A stretch of 64,000 nucleotides of DNA from Pelodera strongyloides (taxonomy: Eukaryota; Nematoda; Chromadorea; Rhabditida; Rhabditidae). The position numbers were made by a program, and so were the translations under genes. Where the stretch lies: the NCBI GenBank assembly GCA_036852015.1, contig JAANDG010000008.1, forward strand, positions 124,001 through 188,000. Direction: 5' to 3'. This document shows, in pieces, positions 14,101 to 26,066 of the stretch (the stretch's first letter is position 1; each line of letters opens with the position of its first letter). The notes below the pieces were generated by a model. The model saw only the letters and a list, made by a program, of their open reading frames with translations, had not been told where the DNA came from and ran no database searches.

Positions 14101-14808
14101 ATGTCGTGCTCGTTCGCTTTGGCTGTGGAACCGCCAACCTGCCCTATCTCTGCTGCCGGAGGCACTTCCAAGCACAAGCTGATCAATCAGTGCGCTATGC
14201 GACTCGCATTTAAGGTACGGTACTATTCAGGTTTTAGACTGGACCTTAGAACCTTCGATATGAGTACTTCACCTAATCCTTGCTACTTTACAGGTCAAAT
14301 CCTCGAACAACTCGAACTACTCGGTCTCGTGCATTGGAGGTTTCATCGATGTTGGAAAGACCAAGGACTTTACTATCACTAGAATTGTATGTCTTATGAA
14401 TTGTGATTTCGTACTTCTGCCTTCGGTCCAGAAAATTTGTAGTTCCTCCAGCTTTGGTTCTGGGAACGGTCCTGACGCGCGCGGAGAAGAACTTTATTAC
14501 CGTTGTGAAATACAGTAATATTTTTGGTACTGCCCTGACGCGCGCGCTAGAATTCGACGTCAGTGCGCATTTGAGGATTCTCTTTGGTTATCCAGAGTTA
14601 ATGCCAAGAAGAGCTTTATCCACCGTTATATTGTCCTTTAAATACCGTAGTTCTTCTTTTTCAGACCGGAAAGCCCAAGGCCGACAAGCTGGTGTTCTGT
14701 TTCCACCAGGCCCCCGACGACGCCACTGATCCTATGGCCTTCTTCGCCGGACCTCCTACCGGAGAGGTTAACGGAGAAACCATTGTGAAGCTGTCCGCTG
14801 CGGAGTAA
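14101..14808 (+). CDS. ssp: MSP-domain sperm-specific protein, SSP class P type, 116 aa
   Basis: Exons 14101-14214, 14294-14386 and 14665-14808 give 351 nt, with GT/AG introns of 79 and 278 nt. The product is essentially one major-sperm-protein immunoglobulin-like domain: a VEPPTCPISAAGG opening, RLAFKVKSSNN in strand c, GGFIDVGKTKDFTITR in the middle and VNGETIVKLSAAE at the end. This is the signature of the nematode SSP proteins, short cytosolic relatives of MSP and of the MSP domains in VAP proteins; MSPs drive crawling of amoeboid nematode sperm. Length (116 aa) matches the family (about 110 aa). The MSP phosphopeptide-binding role is family knowledge, not shown here. Codon use is GC-rich compared with its introns, typical of a highly expressed gene. 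It is divergent from the 9.8-13.2 kb gene, about 0.9 kb away. A longer in-frame upstream reading frame begins near 13909, but homology starts at this ATG. Confidence 0.9.
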
Positions 14809-15099
14809 ACTACAAACTACAACCTACAAAACAATTATCCTCCTAATGATTTTGCCAATTTCTGTGTCAGTTTATCACACCCGCGCCTCCTACTTTGTAT
14901 ACGAATTTTCTGTTCGAAGTAGATCAAGCTATAAAACGCCTGCAGTATAGTATCGTCTACAGGCTACCTGACAAAAATTTCCGTCTTATAGTATGCTCCC
15001 AACGCTTAGCGTTTTCTCGCAGCACAATTGAAATAAAAATTTTAAATGTTGTTCCTGTATCCGTTTCAAGATTGTTGGACAAGTTATGAAAGTTGCTTT

Positions 15100-15226
15100 T
15101 CCGTAACGTTATGTTTCGTCCGTAACAATATGTTTCGTTAGTAACGTTATGTTTCGTCCGTAACAATATGTTTCGTTAGTAACGGTATGTTTCGTCCGTA
15201 ACGGTTTTCCGTAACGATATGTTTGG
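15100..15226 (+). repeat. Minisatellite, 18-20 bp subunits
   Basis: GTAACGTTATGTTTCGTCC and GTAACAATATGTTTCGTTA alternate, about seven subunits. Confidence 0.8.
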
Positions 15227-15469
15227 TCTCGAACAATATAGGAGGAGTACAAGTGGCAAATCAGCCATTCTCGAGAAAATAGTTACTCCACAGTTCGTTA
15301 AATGACCTTGCATGTTTTGAAAGTTGGTACACAAAATGCAGTGGACAGGCAATCCCAATCCCAACGACGCTGGCTTTGTTTCTCGCTCGTACAATACCCG
15401 AATCCTATGGTTTTCGATAGAAGATGAAAAAAATGGTTGATACATCTATATGAAACCAACCTACACACG

Positions 15470-15906
15470 CTTTCTCTCTCTCACACCCACACACACACAC
15501 ACACACATACCACACTTCACACTCCACACACACACTGGCACACATGTAAACTCACGCACACCTTCGCACAACTACACGTTTACACAATGCTCATGCACAT
15601 ACGCTCACTCAAACACGCTTCAACACATGCAGGCACGCGCCCACCATGTTCACACGCACACATGCTCACACACACACGCTCACGCAGCGAGGTTCATACA
15701 CGTTCCCGAGCTCTCACATACACGTACACTCACATACACATACACAAGCTTACACACACTCGCGCGTGCGACTCATGCCCCACAATACTCCCGCAAACGT
15801 TCACAGCTCACAAACAAACACGCGCACATGCACTCACTCATGGAAACACGACACTCAAACACATCAAACGGACACACCACCACACTCACACGCACACACA
15901 CACACA

Positions 15907-15997
<91 letters not shown>

Positions 15998-16012
15998 TCT
16001 CCCGCGCTCCCG
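15470..16012 (+). repeat. Long CA-rich simple-sequence region
   Basis: Imperfect ACAC-rich DNA, pure CA from about 15886 to 15997 with one T interruption. Long His/Thr-rich reading frames across it are a by-product of the repeat. Confidence 0.9.
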
Positions 16013-16059
16013 CACTTCCGCCACACGCTCACGCCCGCTCACAAACGATGTCGTTGGAG

Positions 16060-16170
16060 CAATAACACCTTCATGTCCCTGTGAAAATCAACCATTTTGT
16101 CATTTCTAAATTGCATATAATAGTTTTCCATGGAGTTGTGCTTCACGAACCACGTTCCATACCGCTTTAA
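16060..16170. mobile_element. Family B-like MITE, right part only
   Basis: Ends ACGTTCCATACCGCTTTAA, matching the left end of the copy at 22542 in inverse; the left boundary is uncertain. Confidence 0.45.
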
Positions 16171-17446
16171 TGAATTTACCAGGCCTTGTCCAGGTTCCAC
16201 TCCACGTAGTTGTTTGTTTCCGTAAGGTGTTTATTTGTTCTTTACGTTCTGTACCATTCACCACAGATCTTTAAAGATTCTCTTTTTCTGGTTGGAAACT
16301 TGACAAGGGCTCGAGAGGAAAGTAGCTGGCCGGACTCCTTGAGAACTTGAGTTTGTGGAAGTCCCCGACTTTTTTTTGTTGGCAAAATTGAGGTATAGTT
16401 TTTCGATAACTGCTCGGGCAATAAAGGGCGAAAAAAAAGTGGGTAATGAAGTATTGTCAATTAGCCCCAAAACACTCAATGTATTGAAATTGACAAAACA
16501 GGCAATATGTTTGTTTACATATGATACGAATTAGATTTGATTGATGTGTCATTGCAGCTTTCAATTAATTGTAAGGAGACATAAGAGGGCAATAACTTCA
16601 ACGAATTATATTCCTCGTCAAATATTTTCGTTGAAACATTTGTACTAAGCGAACAAAGCACGGAAATGTAATCAACTTGTTTTATTGTTTTAACTTGTCT
16701 ATTTGTTTTATACACCGGAAGAAAGTAAAAAGATCTCAAAACAGAAATTGTACTCGGTAGTTTAGCGACACATACGGATTTACGGTTTTTTTTATTTTGA
16801 TTAGAAACACTATCATTCAAGCAATACATATCACATATGGACATATGACTCATACTCATATTATCTTTTTTTGTAAAACAAACAATAAGCGAACAAAACA
16901 CAAAAATATAATCAACAATTTATTACATTTTATAAAGTGAGTCACCGGAAAAAAAAGAAAAAGAAAGTTCAAACTTAAAACGATCAAACAATCAAGTTCT
17001 GAGAAAACAGCTGAAAGATTCCATTGGTTGCCCAACCCATAAAGCATGAAAGAGCAATAATACAACTTATTTTCAAACTTCTACAAAAATAAACAAAATT
17101 ATATTTTCACAGAAAAATCTTAAATACAGAGAAGTATACCGTAATTTTATATTTTAATTACTAACAGCTGAGACTAAGCAATACATTTATTATTTATTTA
17201 ATATTATGTATTATTAGGAACTAATAAGTACTGAAATGCAAACTCGTTTTAGCCCGGTTGGCAGTAGCATGAGATAAACACTAATTCGTAACTATTGCTA
17301 ATGAGGCTCTAGTTTGTAACGAATAACAAACAATACATGCACTTATTATTAAAGAAAAACAACAACAAGCTCGATAGGGGAAGATTTAAAGCATTTTGTA
17401 TATTAGGGAGTTCTTATTTGATTCTAAACGGACGAGGCCCCGGAAA

Positions 17447-17617
17447 TTAAAGCGAAATACCTGCCGGTTTTTTGGATAACTAAGTTCTTACTCATTTATG
17501 CTAATTTACTCGAATTTAGCTCGATTTCTTATCCTAATTCCTGCTCATTTGAATAAGCTGCATAAGAGTGCTGGAGTGCCCGATGCGTTTCAAAAACCGG
17601 CCAATATTTCGCTTTAA
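17447..17617. mobile_element. Family A MITE, copy 5
   Basis: TTAA on both sides; the termini carry a few substitutions. Confidence 0.8.
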
Positions 17618-18025
17618 CAATTATCGCAATTATTTTATGGGCCTGACCCACTAAAAGCTGAAATCTAATCGAGTTCTAACGCAGTAAAGCACCACATTTG
17701 CACAAGTTTTCGCAGAAAACATAAAAGTAAAAGTACTAGCGGTAAAGCAAATTTCTAGGTAATTTTACTAATAACTTTCAACAATTAGTTCATAAGATAA
17801 GCGAAATCGTCCTGGAAGATTCTATACTTGGAATGTTCATTCTAGTGTAGTTTCTATGTATATTTCTATGTACAATCCCAACTCACAGAGTGGAAATATT
17901 CATGAATGCTTGGCCTATAAGACGAAGCAATTTGAGTACGTAGATCATTTCATATATTGTAATTCCCATCAAGCAAGTGAGTGATAGGATAATTTCTCTC
18001 GTTGGAAAATTAGGCAATTCGCCAA

Positions 18026-18498
18026 TTAGGCTCGTGCTGAAAGTGCCTGCCGGACGTGATGCTCCAATTCAAACAGATGTGTGTCTTGATCTTCAGGGAA
18101 CAGCTTTCGAATTTGCTCCGCCAGCTTGAGCACATAACTGAAAACTCAAAAATTAATATGGTTACGGTAGATTTGTTGCATTTTAGATTGTTCCATGATT
18201 TTCATTAGTGGTTTTATTGGATAACTCTTTACTGCTTCAACGAACATTAGAATTTATAATGTTGAGCCCTAGAAACAATAAATATATTGGAAAACGTTTT
18301 GTCTTATGCAATTTGACCCGGAATTCCAATCATATTCGGTTCTTTGGATTTACGGCCTTTTCATTTATTTTTGATATTTTTTCGAGCGCTGATCTCATGG
18401 AAAAGTGCCATTGCATCAGCAAACTTTACAGCGGACAGCTTTCCCTTTTCTCATGTAATTTGTAACAAAAAAGAGTCATGAAGAGAGAGGGAGAGGAG

Positions 18499-18564
<66 letters not shown>

Positions 18565-19552
18565 TAAGAGAGGGAGAAGCGCGCCTGAACCAAAGTAAAT
18601 CAAAATTGGAGACCGGCCAACTGATAAACAATAAACACTGGTGTTCGCTTTCCTTGTCTGTATGACTGAACATACTAACAAGGACAAACAAAGGACTAAG
18701 CCCGAAGATAGAACCCTTTTAAGTGCAAGCACGCGACGTAGTTGAAAAAACTCCATGGGCAATAATGACACACATAATAGACAAAAGTACAGAAGGTGGC
18801 TTGAAACGCATGCTACGCAATTGCACTCCAATCGTCGGAAATGCACAGCGCGCACAGAGCTACGTTTGAAAACCACGTGTCATTCACCTTTCAAAACTAC
18901 TGAAACGTACTCAGAGTTGGGACCAGCGCGTCCTCGGGCACGGCCAATTTCTTCAGCCATTCTGATCGTATCATCGGGACCAAGGTAGAACTCATTGTCG
19001 AGACTGAAAGTAAACTTTCATTAGATCAAAGTATTTCTCTGATTGATATGTTAAGATAGTGAGAGAGTAGAGAGAATGAAAATGAGAGAAAGAGAGTTAG
19101 GTTAAGGATTAGAGAGAAAAGTTGCAGGAGAGAAACTTGTTTATCATACATACAGTTCTGACGTCTGGTCAGTCATGTTTTCATCATCAGACAACCCGTT
19201 TCGAGGACGTGTTCTTAGAGGGGGAATGAAAGAGAAAGGAAGAGAGAGAGAGGGAGAGAGAGAGGGAGAGAGAGAAAGAGAGAGAAAGAAAGAGATAGCA
19301 AGAGTTTAAAGGTGAACGATACTCACGTTGCAACGCAGGTCAGTGTGTCGATCGTCTCCAGGTGGTCATCAATTTCTACAACCACCTTCACAATGCAGAA
19401 CTTGTAGCCATTTCCGACCTGAACGATTAATTTTGTAAGAAAATAAACAAATACAATCCTTGCAAACTATATTCTGTTTCTGATAGGGCGGCTGATTAGC
19501 ACCTATAATTGCTAGATTACAGGGTAGTGTACCAATTTGCTAAATTACAGAG

Positions 19553-19590
<38 letters not shown>

Positions 19591-20565
19591 AGAGAGAGAA
19601 GGACCCACCTCGCGTTCCTTCAAATGGTTCACGGCAGATTTGATGGCGTCAAGTCCGGAGACCCGGAATACAATCCCAGATGTCGACGCTGTCTGATCCT
19701 CGATAATTGTAGCGACTCGGCCGGGCTGCAATTAGTTTATTAATTATCCTATCCCTGTAATTGCTTAGCTTCCCGTTTCTGGGAACCCGTTCCCATTAAA
19801 GAGATAAAGATAAAGAGTAAAGGGTTATATCAACCGAATCCGCAGAAACGGTGCACCGGGGTCCGGTTCATTTCTGAAAAACGGTCCCGTGATGCACATG
19901 TGAGGGGTTCTTCCCCGATGCACATGTGACTTCCCCGACTCTTACGATGTCTGTGCATACATCGAATGGGAAAAGCTGAGCGGCAAGAGAGGGGGTATCC
20001 CTAGAGAGACGCAGAGAAAAGTCCCGCCATTTTGAGAGTGACTAATTTTCCTATTCAGAATGAAGGAGACACCGACAAGCAGAGAAAAAGAGAGTACATG
20101 GAATAGAGAGAGGGAAGAGTGGGATAAAAAAAGGCCCTGGGTCCCACACTCTTTTTGAGGCTTTTCTACACTGCGCAATTGCATAGGGGCAATTTGCAAA
20201 GGCACAAAATAGTACGAAAGAAAAAGGAGGGGGAGTTAAAGGTGTATAACATCCGGGTTGGAAACGTAATTGCGGTCTATTCTGGTCATTTTGAAGATTC
20301 ACATAACTGGGAACGCAGTGTCCTGTCCATGTCCAGTAGACGTTTCAAGAGTCGCCTGTTATACCCCTTTAAAAGAGTATACGAAGAATTAGCATACCAG
20401 TTTATCATCGCCTCGGTGAAATGTATTTCCTTGGTACATACGCCGTGCCCATCCAACAGCGTATCCCTTATGAGTTTGCTCGTATTCAAATCCGGGGTTC
20501 CAAATTAGGGAACCATATCCAAAAACGTAGAGTGCTTGCTCCTCAGTGGCAGTGTTGGGCAACAT
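18026..20565 (-). CDS. chac: ChaC-like gamma-glutamylcyclotransferase, 193 aa, 5 exons
   Basis: Exons on the minus strand: 20565-20398, 19725-19609, 19418-19327, 19003-18911, 18137-18026; 582 nt in frame. ChaC enzymes cleave glutathione to 5-oxoproline and cysteinylglycine in the cytosol. The N-terminus shows the family substrate loop YVFGYGSLIWNPGFEYE at residues 13-29, then RRMYQGNTFHRG and PGRVATIIED. The catalytic glutamate usual in this family should lie near the LKERE motif at the end of exon 2 (inference). Later come LDNEFYLGPDDTIRMAEEIG and a helical C-terminus. Length fits the CHAC2 type (about 180-190 aa). The start is the first ATG, 18 nt after a tttcag acceptor at 20583/20584, consistent with trans-splicing. 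The exon 4 donor is ambiguous by three bases; GA|gtacgt keeps frame. Introns are loaded with GA/CT microsatellites and one TTAA element. Confidence 0.92.
18481..18566. repeat. GA microsatellite in ChaC intron 4
   Basis: GA repeat of about 85 bp; CT on the ChaC coding strand. Confidence 0.9.
19060..19305. repeat. GA-rich tract in ChaC intron 3
   Basis: Interrupted GA repeats, densest at 19215-19300. Confidence 0.85.
19549..19600. repeat. GA microsatellite next to the ChaC exon 2 donor
   Basis: GA repeat starting 8 bp inside intron 2 (CT on the coding strand). Confidence 0.88.
20236..20372. mobile_element. Family B MITE in ChaC intron 1
   Basis: TTAAAGGTGTATAACATCCG at left and an inverse right end with TTAA, 25 bp from the exon 1 donor. 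Confidence 0.65.
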
Positions 20566-20583
20566 AGTTTCGTGTTTTGTTTT

Positions 20584-20592
20584 CTGAAATTG
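20584..20592 (-). promoter_or_regulatory. Candidate spliced-leader acceptor of the ChaC gene
   Basis: Minus strand: aatttcag ends at 20584, 18 nt before the ATG; no upstream exon was recognised. Confidence 0.4.
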
Positions 20593-20936
20593 TGATGTTA
20601 TATATATTTGATAATATTAATTATATTGAAAACATGTAGTAAATATATATAGAGAGTATTCGATTTCATCTAACAATAGACAGAGGCTTCATCAGAAAGT
20701 TGAAAGATTACAAAAAGATACCCTTCACCAGCAACAGTATCAAGTGATGAGAAGAAAAAGAGTTTGACTATTTATCTAAGTACTTCATAAGTAATTGTAC
20801 ACGTCATCTAAAATCTGAGAACTTCGCGGGATACTGTATGTTACAAAAGTGTGTATGATCGACTGGATTCGGTTTATTAATATGAATCGTGGGTGTGTGA
20901 AAAATACAAAGAAATATTTATGAAAAAACATTATTA

Positions 20937-20966
20937 AAGAGAGAAGAGAGAGAGAGAGAGAGAGGA
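20937..20966. repeat. GA microsatellite upstream of ChaC
   Basis: GA repeat of about 30 bp. Confidence 0.8.
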
Positions 20967-21196
20967 GAGGCGGACGTTCAAGCGGGGATGTCCGTCTGCC
21001 TTCGCGTTCTGAGTGATCTCTGTAATACTGAAGAGCGGGGCCCTGCCTCTGTAGACTGAAGGGGGCGGGGCGTCGGGCCCGAAGAGACTTAGAGAAAGAG
21101 AGAGAAAATAAATCATCTTTAAAAGTTCAAAGTATAATGCGAGTTGCAACTTTTAAAAGCATGCGTGGGCGGCAAGTTGTCTTGGAATAGAAATCT

Positions 21197-21300
21197 TTAA
21201 AGAGGTATGACACATGGTTTTGAAAACTTGGTAGGTGTTTTATATGCTAATCAAGTTTCATATTGTATAGGAAAGCATAGAATGGCACATAATTAGCATA
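21197..21300. mobile_element. Family B-like MITE, left end
   Basis: TTAAAGAGGTATGACACATG at left, then AT-rich sequence with repeated TAATTAGCATA-like motifs; no clear right end. Confidence 0.4.
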
Positions 21301-22541
21301 TTATACATGATGCTGCAGTTGTCTAGCACTGTTGCAGGATCATGCTTTGCAGCTTGAAAAAAAAATATACGAAAAGTAAAGGGTTCCCCCAGAAAGTATG
21401 TACTTTGCAAGAATTGGGTCGTAATTTGTGCACTTGAGAAACCGTTGGCAAGTATTGTCGCAACGGCGTTTGTAAGTAGTTCATACTTGTAGGAATGCAA
21501 ACTTTATTTGGTGGTACCAAATATAAACCGTCCATGTGCTCTAACCCTCCCTTATATACGTACGCTTATCAAAGGGGCGGCACTATTGTTAACACCTAAA
21601 TCATTGGTTGAGTTCAAAATCACCCATGATTGCATCAGCCAACGTGTGCCCGAACACAGTGAGCAACTATACGAGAAATGGGAGACGAGAGAGTGTGTGG
21701 GAGCTGGAGGGTAGAGAGAACGTGTGGGAGAAAAAAAATATGTTTTTATGTTTTTATATTTATCTTACTCAAGGTGTTAAAATATAATCATCGGGTCAAA
21801 GTATGATGAAATGAAATTGTGTTTTACAATCAGAAAATCTGTAGTTCTGTGAGGGACGAGTTTGATCTACTCTGTTATGAGATGTAGAAGTTGTCACATG
21901 AAAATTATCTGAAAACTTTAATTTCTCACCAATTGTCAGAACGAAAAAAAAATAAGGGATGAAAATAGCTCATGCTCATGAAAAGTAAACTTTTCGGATT
22001 TTATGCTGCAGATTACAGTTTAACACTCAGTTTTTTCTTGAATTGTAACTTAATATCAATCTTACCTCTACAGAGATCGACATTTCTTATTTATTCATGC
22101 ACTCTTGGATGTGGTGTCTGACAGACATACAAACATATGCGTCAGTCAGACTGTCAGACAGACATACAGTATATTCTAATAAGTTACAACCACATCGATC
22201 TCCAACTTTGAAGTCGGAAGCGGTCACCCAGTGCCGATGCTTATTTTTTCCCACACAATTTGCCAAAGGACCTAGACCACCTAGACTCTGAATACAAATG
22301 TCAAATGTCACGTTTGTCACGTAGATGGCCTGCCCTCTACAGGTAGGAAATCCAGAGAACATTTTATCTACGTGATTTTACATAGATTTTATTTGAACTT
22401 CTATCTATATGTCATCTCTATAGATTGACCTTATTTGTTCAATTGTGATTGTCACCTAATACATTGACAAATTGCATCAGTCAGACAGACAGACAGGGAG
22501 GGGGTGAGAAAGATTATACGAGACGGAAATCATACTGTACT

Positions 22542-22722
22542 TTAAAGCGTTATGGAACGTGGTTTGTGAAACGTCTGCTGGACAGATGCAGTTACATTTG
22601 ATATATGCAAATGCATATGGCCTTCTGCGCATGTCAGGCCTAGGATTGAGCACAATTTGCATATAGTCCGTGGTAATGTATTTGTCCCGCACATTCAATA
22701 CCAAGTACGATACCTCTTTTTG
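22542..22722. mobile_element. Family B-like MITE, subfamily with TATGGAACGTGGTTTGTGAA
   Basis: The left end has TTAAAGCG; the right end TACGATACCTCTTT is diverged. Confidence 0.55.
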
Positions 22723-22888
22723 TAGTGCTTACTGGGGAATAAACTTTATAAAGGGCATGTCAAGTCACGTTCTTCTCTTTGCTTCGATAAACAACGCACA
22801 CAGAAGTGCAGCAAAGCCGTCGTTCCGAAATAATTTCTGCGTATCGAAAAAGTTGCAACGGTCGCTTGTTTATGTATATAAACCTTTA

Positions 22889-23061
22889 TTAAAGCAAAAT
22901 ACCGGCTCGTTCTTGAAACACATCGGTAGACCAGCATTCTTATGCAGCTTATGTAAATGAACTGAATAAAAAACCGAGCTAAATTCGAGCAAATTAGCAT
23001 AAATACGTAAGAATTCAGTTATCCACGATGCGTTCAAAAACCGGCCCGCATTTCGCTCTAA
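22889..23061. mobile_element. Family A MITE, copy 6
   Basis: Left TTAA, right CTAA; the terminal repeats are diverged. Confidence 0.75.
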
Positions 23062-23439
23062 CAAGCAACAACATAACATGCTATCATAAAATATTAATAA
23101 AGTAAGGAGTAAGGACTGCACAGGTTACTGCTAGAACTAGAGAGGTACCCACGTGAGTCCTAGTAAGAAATAAAAACAACAGTGGTTACTTTCAAATACG
23201 TAATACTTGTTTATGTCTTCCGTGTTGTAACTTTTGAAAGAACACATGCGGCTTTTTTTGTACTCTTTGCACTATTCCCGTGATATTTTAGTAAACATAC
23301 CAAGTACTTACTAATACGAACAAGTGACATTATAGTATTTCTTTACCCCAGAAACGTAAAGAGCAAAACAAAGATATATTACAACAATTGGATAGGGGAA
23401 TATATTTATTTGAGCATTATGATGTAATTGGATTATCAT

Positions 23440-23530
23440 TTAAGTGGTATGGCAGGTAATTTGTGAATTGAATTTAATACATCGCAGTTATCGGGCATAC
23501 ATTCCAAACCCACGTCCGATACCTCTTTAA
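23440..23530. mobile_element. Family B-like MITE, short copy
   Basis: TTAAGTGGTATGGCAGG at left and CGTCCGATACCTCTTTAA at right. Confidence 0.5.
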
Positions 23531-24045
23531 AAATATACAGTGCCGATAGTGTTCTGCAGGAATATGCAAATTAGTCATTCTTTGATCATTCTTTGAGTTT
23601 TAGTGCGCGGATATCACTGCGCCACTTAGCCATTAGCCATGTGTAGTATCTGTATCTGTCGCATCTGTCACGTTGTGAACATTCTCTGAAGTCTGCCTAG
23701 TTATCGAGACGTATGAACCTTGATTTCAGTTAAGTCGATTTTTGTTTATTATGCAAAGAATTAGCAAAACTAATGTGTCTATTATTATTATTATTATTTC
23801 ATCGGGGAGAAATTGGGTTATGGACTTCTGATTTATGCTTAGGGCAATGAGTTATTGGAAACTCATCAAAACATGTAATTTTGAAAGTAAATGTATTTTA
23901 TTGAATCGTAAAGGCTTACTTTTAACGTAAAATACGGTCGCTGAAAAGAGCGAAACTACTAAAACTACTAGATTTATATTTATTTTATTGATGTTTGTGC
24001 TTGATTGATTTACTGTATGTGTTTTCGTTCTACTTTATAATGTCT

Positions 24046-24226
24046 TTAAAGCGAAATACCGGCCGGTTTTTGAAACTCATCGTGGACAACTGCATTCTTA
24101 TGTATTTATGCGGTGGGGGTTTAATTGGGGTCTATTTTTTTATGCTAAATTATGCTCATTTGCATGACGCATAAGAATGTTGGTGTACTCGATGCGTTTC
24201 AAAAACCGGCCGGTATTTCGCTTTAA
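24046..24226. mobile_element. Family A MITE, copy 7
   Basis: Near-consensus ends with TTAA; the centre carries an unusual GGTGGGGG stretch. Confidence 0.82.
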
Positions 24227-24303
24227 TTTCTCCTTGTACATGTTCTGTGTTTAGTCATTTTACGTATTTGTGCTATGTTTTCTGTTTTGTAGGTAATTAT
24301 TCT

Positions 24304-24333
24304 CCCTGAAGATGGCGCAAGCCGAAACGTCGG
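24304..24333 (+). ncRNA. Hammerhead-ribozyme-like core, candidate
   Basis: CTGAAGA followed by a GGC-GCAA-GCC hairpin and GAAAC: this fits CUGANGA, stem II and GAAA of a hammerhead core. Stems I and III and the cleavage site were not established. Confidence 0.35.
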
Positions 24334-24743
24334 AAAAATAAATGAGATCATTTGCACATTGTTCTTTCGTTTTTTTTGGAAAAAGCTCTGACACAGTCTG
24401 ACACTAGACTCTGGTAAAACTACTAGACATAAAAACTATTCGAGGTCACTTCTAAATCGAAAATAGTTGTAAACATATCGAGACACTGCGAAAATAGATC
24501 AGTGAACTTGTAGCACAAATTTTTGTTTTCAAAACGCCTCTAGACTTTACAAAACAATTTTTCCAGAAAGTGGAAACTAGTCTGTGTCTGTAGCATCAGC
24601 AGGTTCAGCAAAACTCGTTTTTGTGCATTTCTTGATTTCTTCGGAAACTCGTTCATTGGTTTACAAAAATATAGTGAAATATGGCTGTTTTTCAAGGTCA
24701 TAATTGCCACCCGCCTGAAAATAGAAAAACTTTGGTTAAATGC

Positions 24744-24767
24744 TTAGGCTTAGGCTTAGGCTTAGGC
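24744..24767 (+). repeat. Interstitial telomere-like block, TTAGGC x4
   Basis: Four exact TTAGGC units, the nematode telomere repeat. Shorter runs of the motif occur at about 28674-28692 and 30972-31000 within the composite units. Confidence 0.8.
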
Positions 24768-25023
24768 ACACGTTAAAAAAAGTATTCCCCAATTTTTCTG
24801 TGATAAAGCTCCCAGACTACTCAGATGTGGCTGTGAAAACCGTTTTGCAGGCTTTGCTTACAATTAGTATGCACAATTGGGGAAGATATAATTTTCACTT
24901 ACCACGCATATGTTGCTTAGCACATCGAGTTTAGCAGGAACTGGTGGTCGCCACCTAACGTATATTTTAACTTCTAATTTCTAAATAAATTCAGGAACAT
25001 TCTCTTGAAAGCCGAGGTTTCGG

Positions 25024-25170
25024 ATAACCTGCGGCCATATCCACCACTCAATTCCCCTTGGGGAATTCCCCTTGGGGAATTCCTTTTCTCTGCCTATCTC
25101 ACACTGGAACGCTATTTTCGGTCCCCAGGGACTATTTCCCTGAGGGAATCGGAATGTTGAATATGGCCTC
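25024..25170. mobile_element. Family G2 foldback (GGCCATATTCACCACTC type)
   Basis: Ends GCGGCCATATCCACCACTCA and GAATATGGCCTCTGG; the inner arms are AATTCCCCTTGGGGAATTCC and the inverse TCCCTGAGGGAAT. Confidence 0.65.
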
Positions 25171-25688
25171 TGGATTATATCTGACTCTATTTTATCAACA
25201 CAAGGTCGTCCTACTGTAGAAAAACATTGTTTGACCATTCAAGAAAATTTGATAATGAAATGAAATGAAATGATTTATTACTGTCAGACAAAAATCAATC
25301 AGCGCTCGTACAAACAATAACAATTCAAGAAAATTTGATAACGTTTCGGAACTTACTGGATAAAATAGAAAAAAACAGAGTATCCTTCTATGTTTGAGTA
25401 TTCAGCGCATAATTGTGGCGATTGTACGACCGATCTCGCATAATACACAAAAAATTTCATGATGCATATTGTTTCGTGACCCTCAATAATTAAGATTTTT
25501 TTATAAATAAATTAAAATAAAATGTTTATTTACTTTGTTTGTATTGTGAATTGCTCAATTAAATGTGCAAGGCATGGCATGTTGCCTAATCAATATTATC
25601 ACGGCAGAATCAATAACGAATAACTGGCTATTTATTGCATTTACGGTTGTTTATGCTATACAACCAGCTGTTACTTTTGAAAAGGCTA

Positions 25689-25859
25689 TTAAAGCGAAAT
25701 GCTAGCCTCTTTGGAAAATTTGCATGTGATACGCAAATCCTATGTATCCTATGCTAATTTTGTACGATTGCCGTGGACGATCGTACAAAATTAGCATAGG
25801 ATACATAGGGCTTGCTTATCATATGCAAATTTTCCAAAGGGGCTAGCATTTCGCTTTAA
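25689..25859. mobile_element. Family C foldback element, near-perfect palindrome
   Basis: TTAA-flanked, with arms of about 75 bp that are inverse copies (ends AAGCGAAATGCTAGCC and GGCTAGCATTTCGCTTTAA; inner arms share ATCCTATG and AATTAGCATAGGATACATAG). The spacer is only a few bases around GCCGTGGACG. Confidence 0.85.
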
Positions 25860-26066
25860 ATCTAAGTGCGCAGCCTGCTACGTAAACTCGGGCTGAAACG
25901 TATTTCGCTGAAGCGCATGCTGAATGTTTCTCTTGCAGCCTCCAATACGTGCGGAACCAATTAGAATACGAAAATTAGAATGAACCACAAAAATAAAATT
26001 AGAATATAACGAAATTAGAATGAGGGGAGACGTGTGATTATCGCAGTCGTATTTTCATACACATAA

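Larger units (their letters stand above)
14809..18025. other. Intergenic, mostly repeat
   Basis: Minisatellite, CA region and two MITEs; no gene found in 16180-17440 or 17620-18025. Confidence 0.6.

Noticed and set aside
15437..16109. Three overlapping 139-219 aa reading frames rich in His and Thr
   Set aside because: They are translations of a CA repeat in several frames; no splice or homology support.
18451..18876. 141 aa Ser/Leu-rich frame
   Set aside because: Generated by the GA microsatellite in a ChaC intron.
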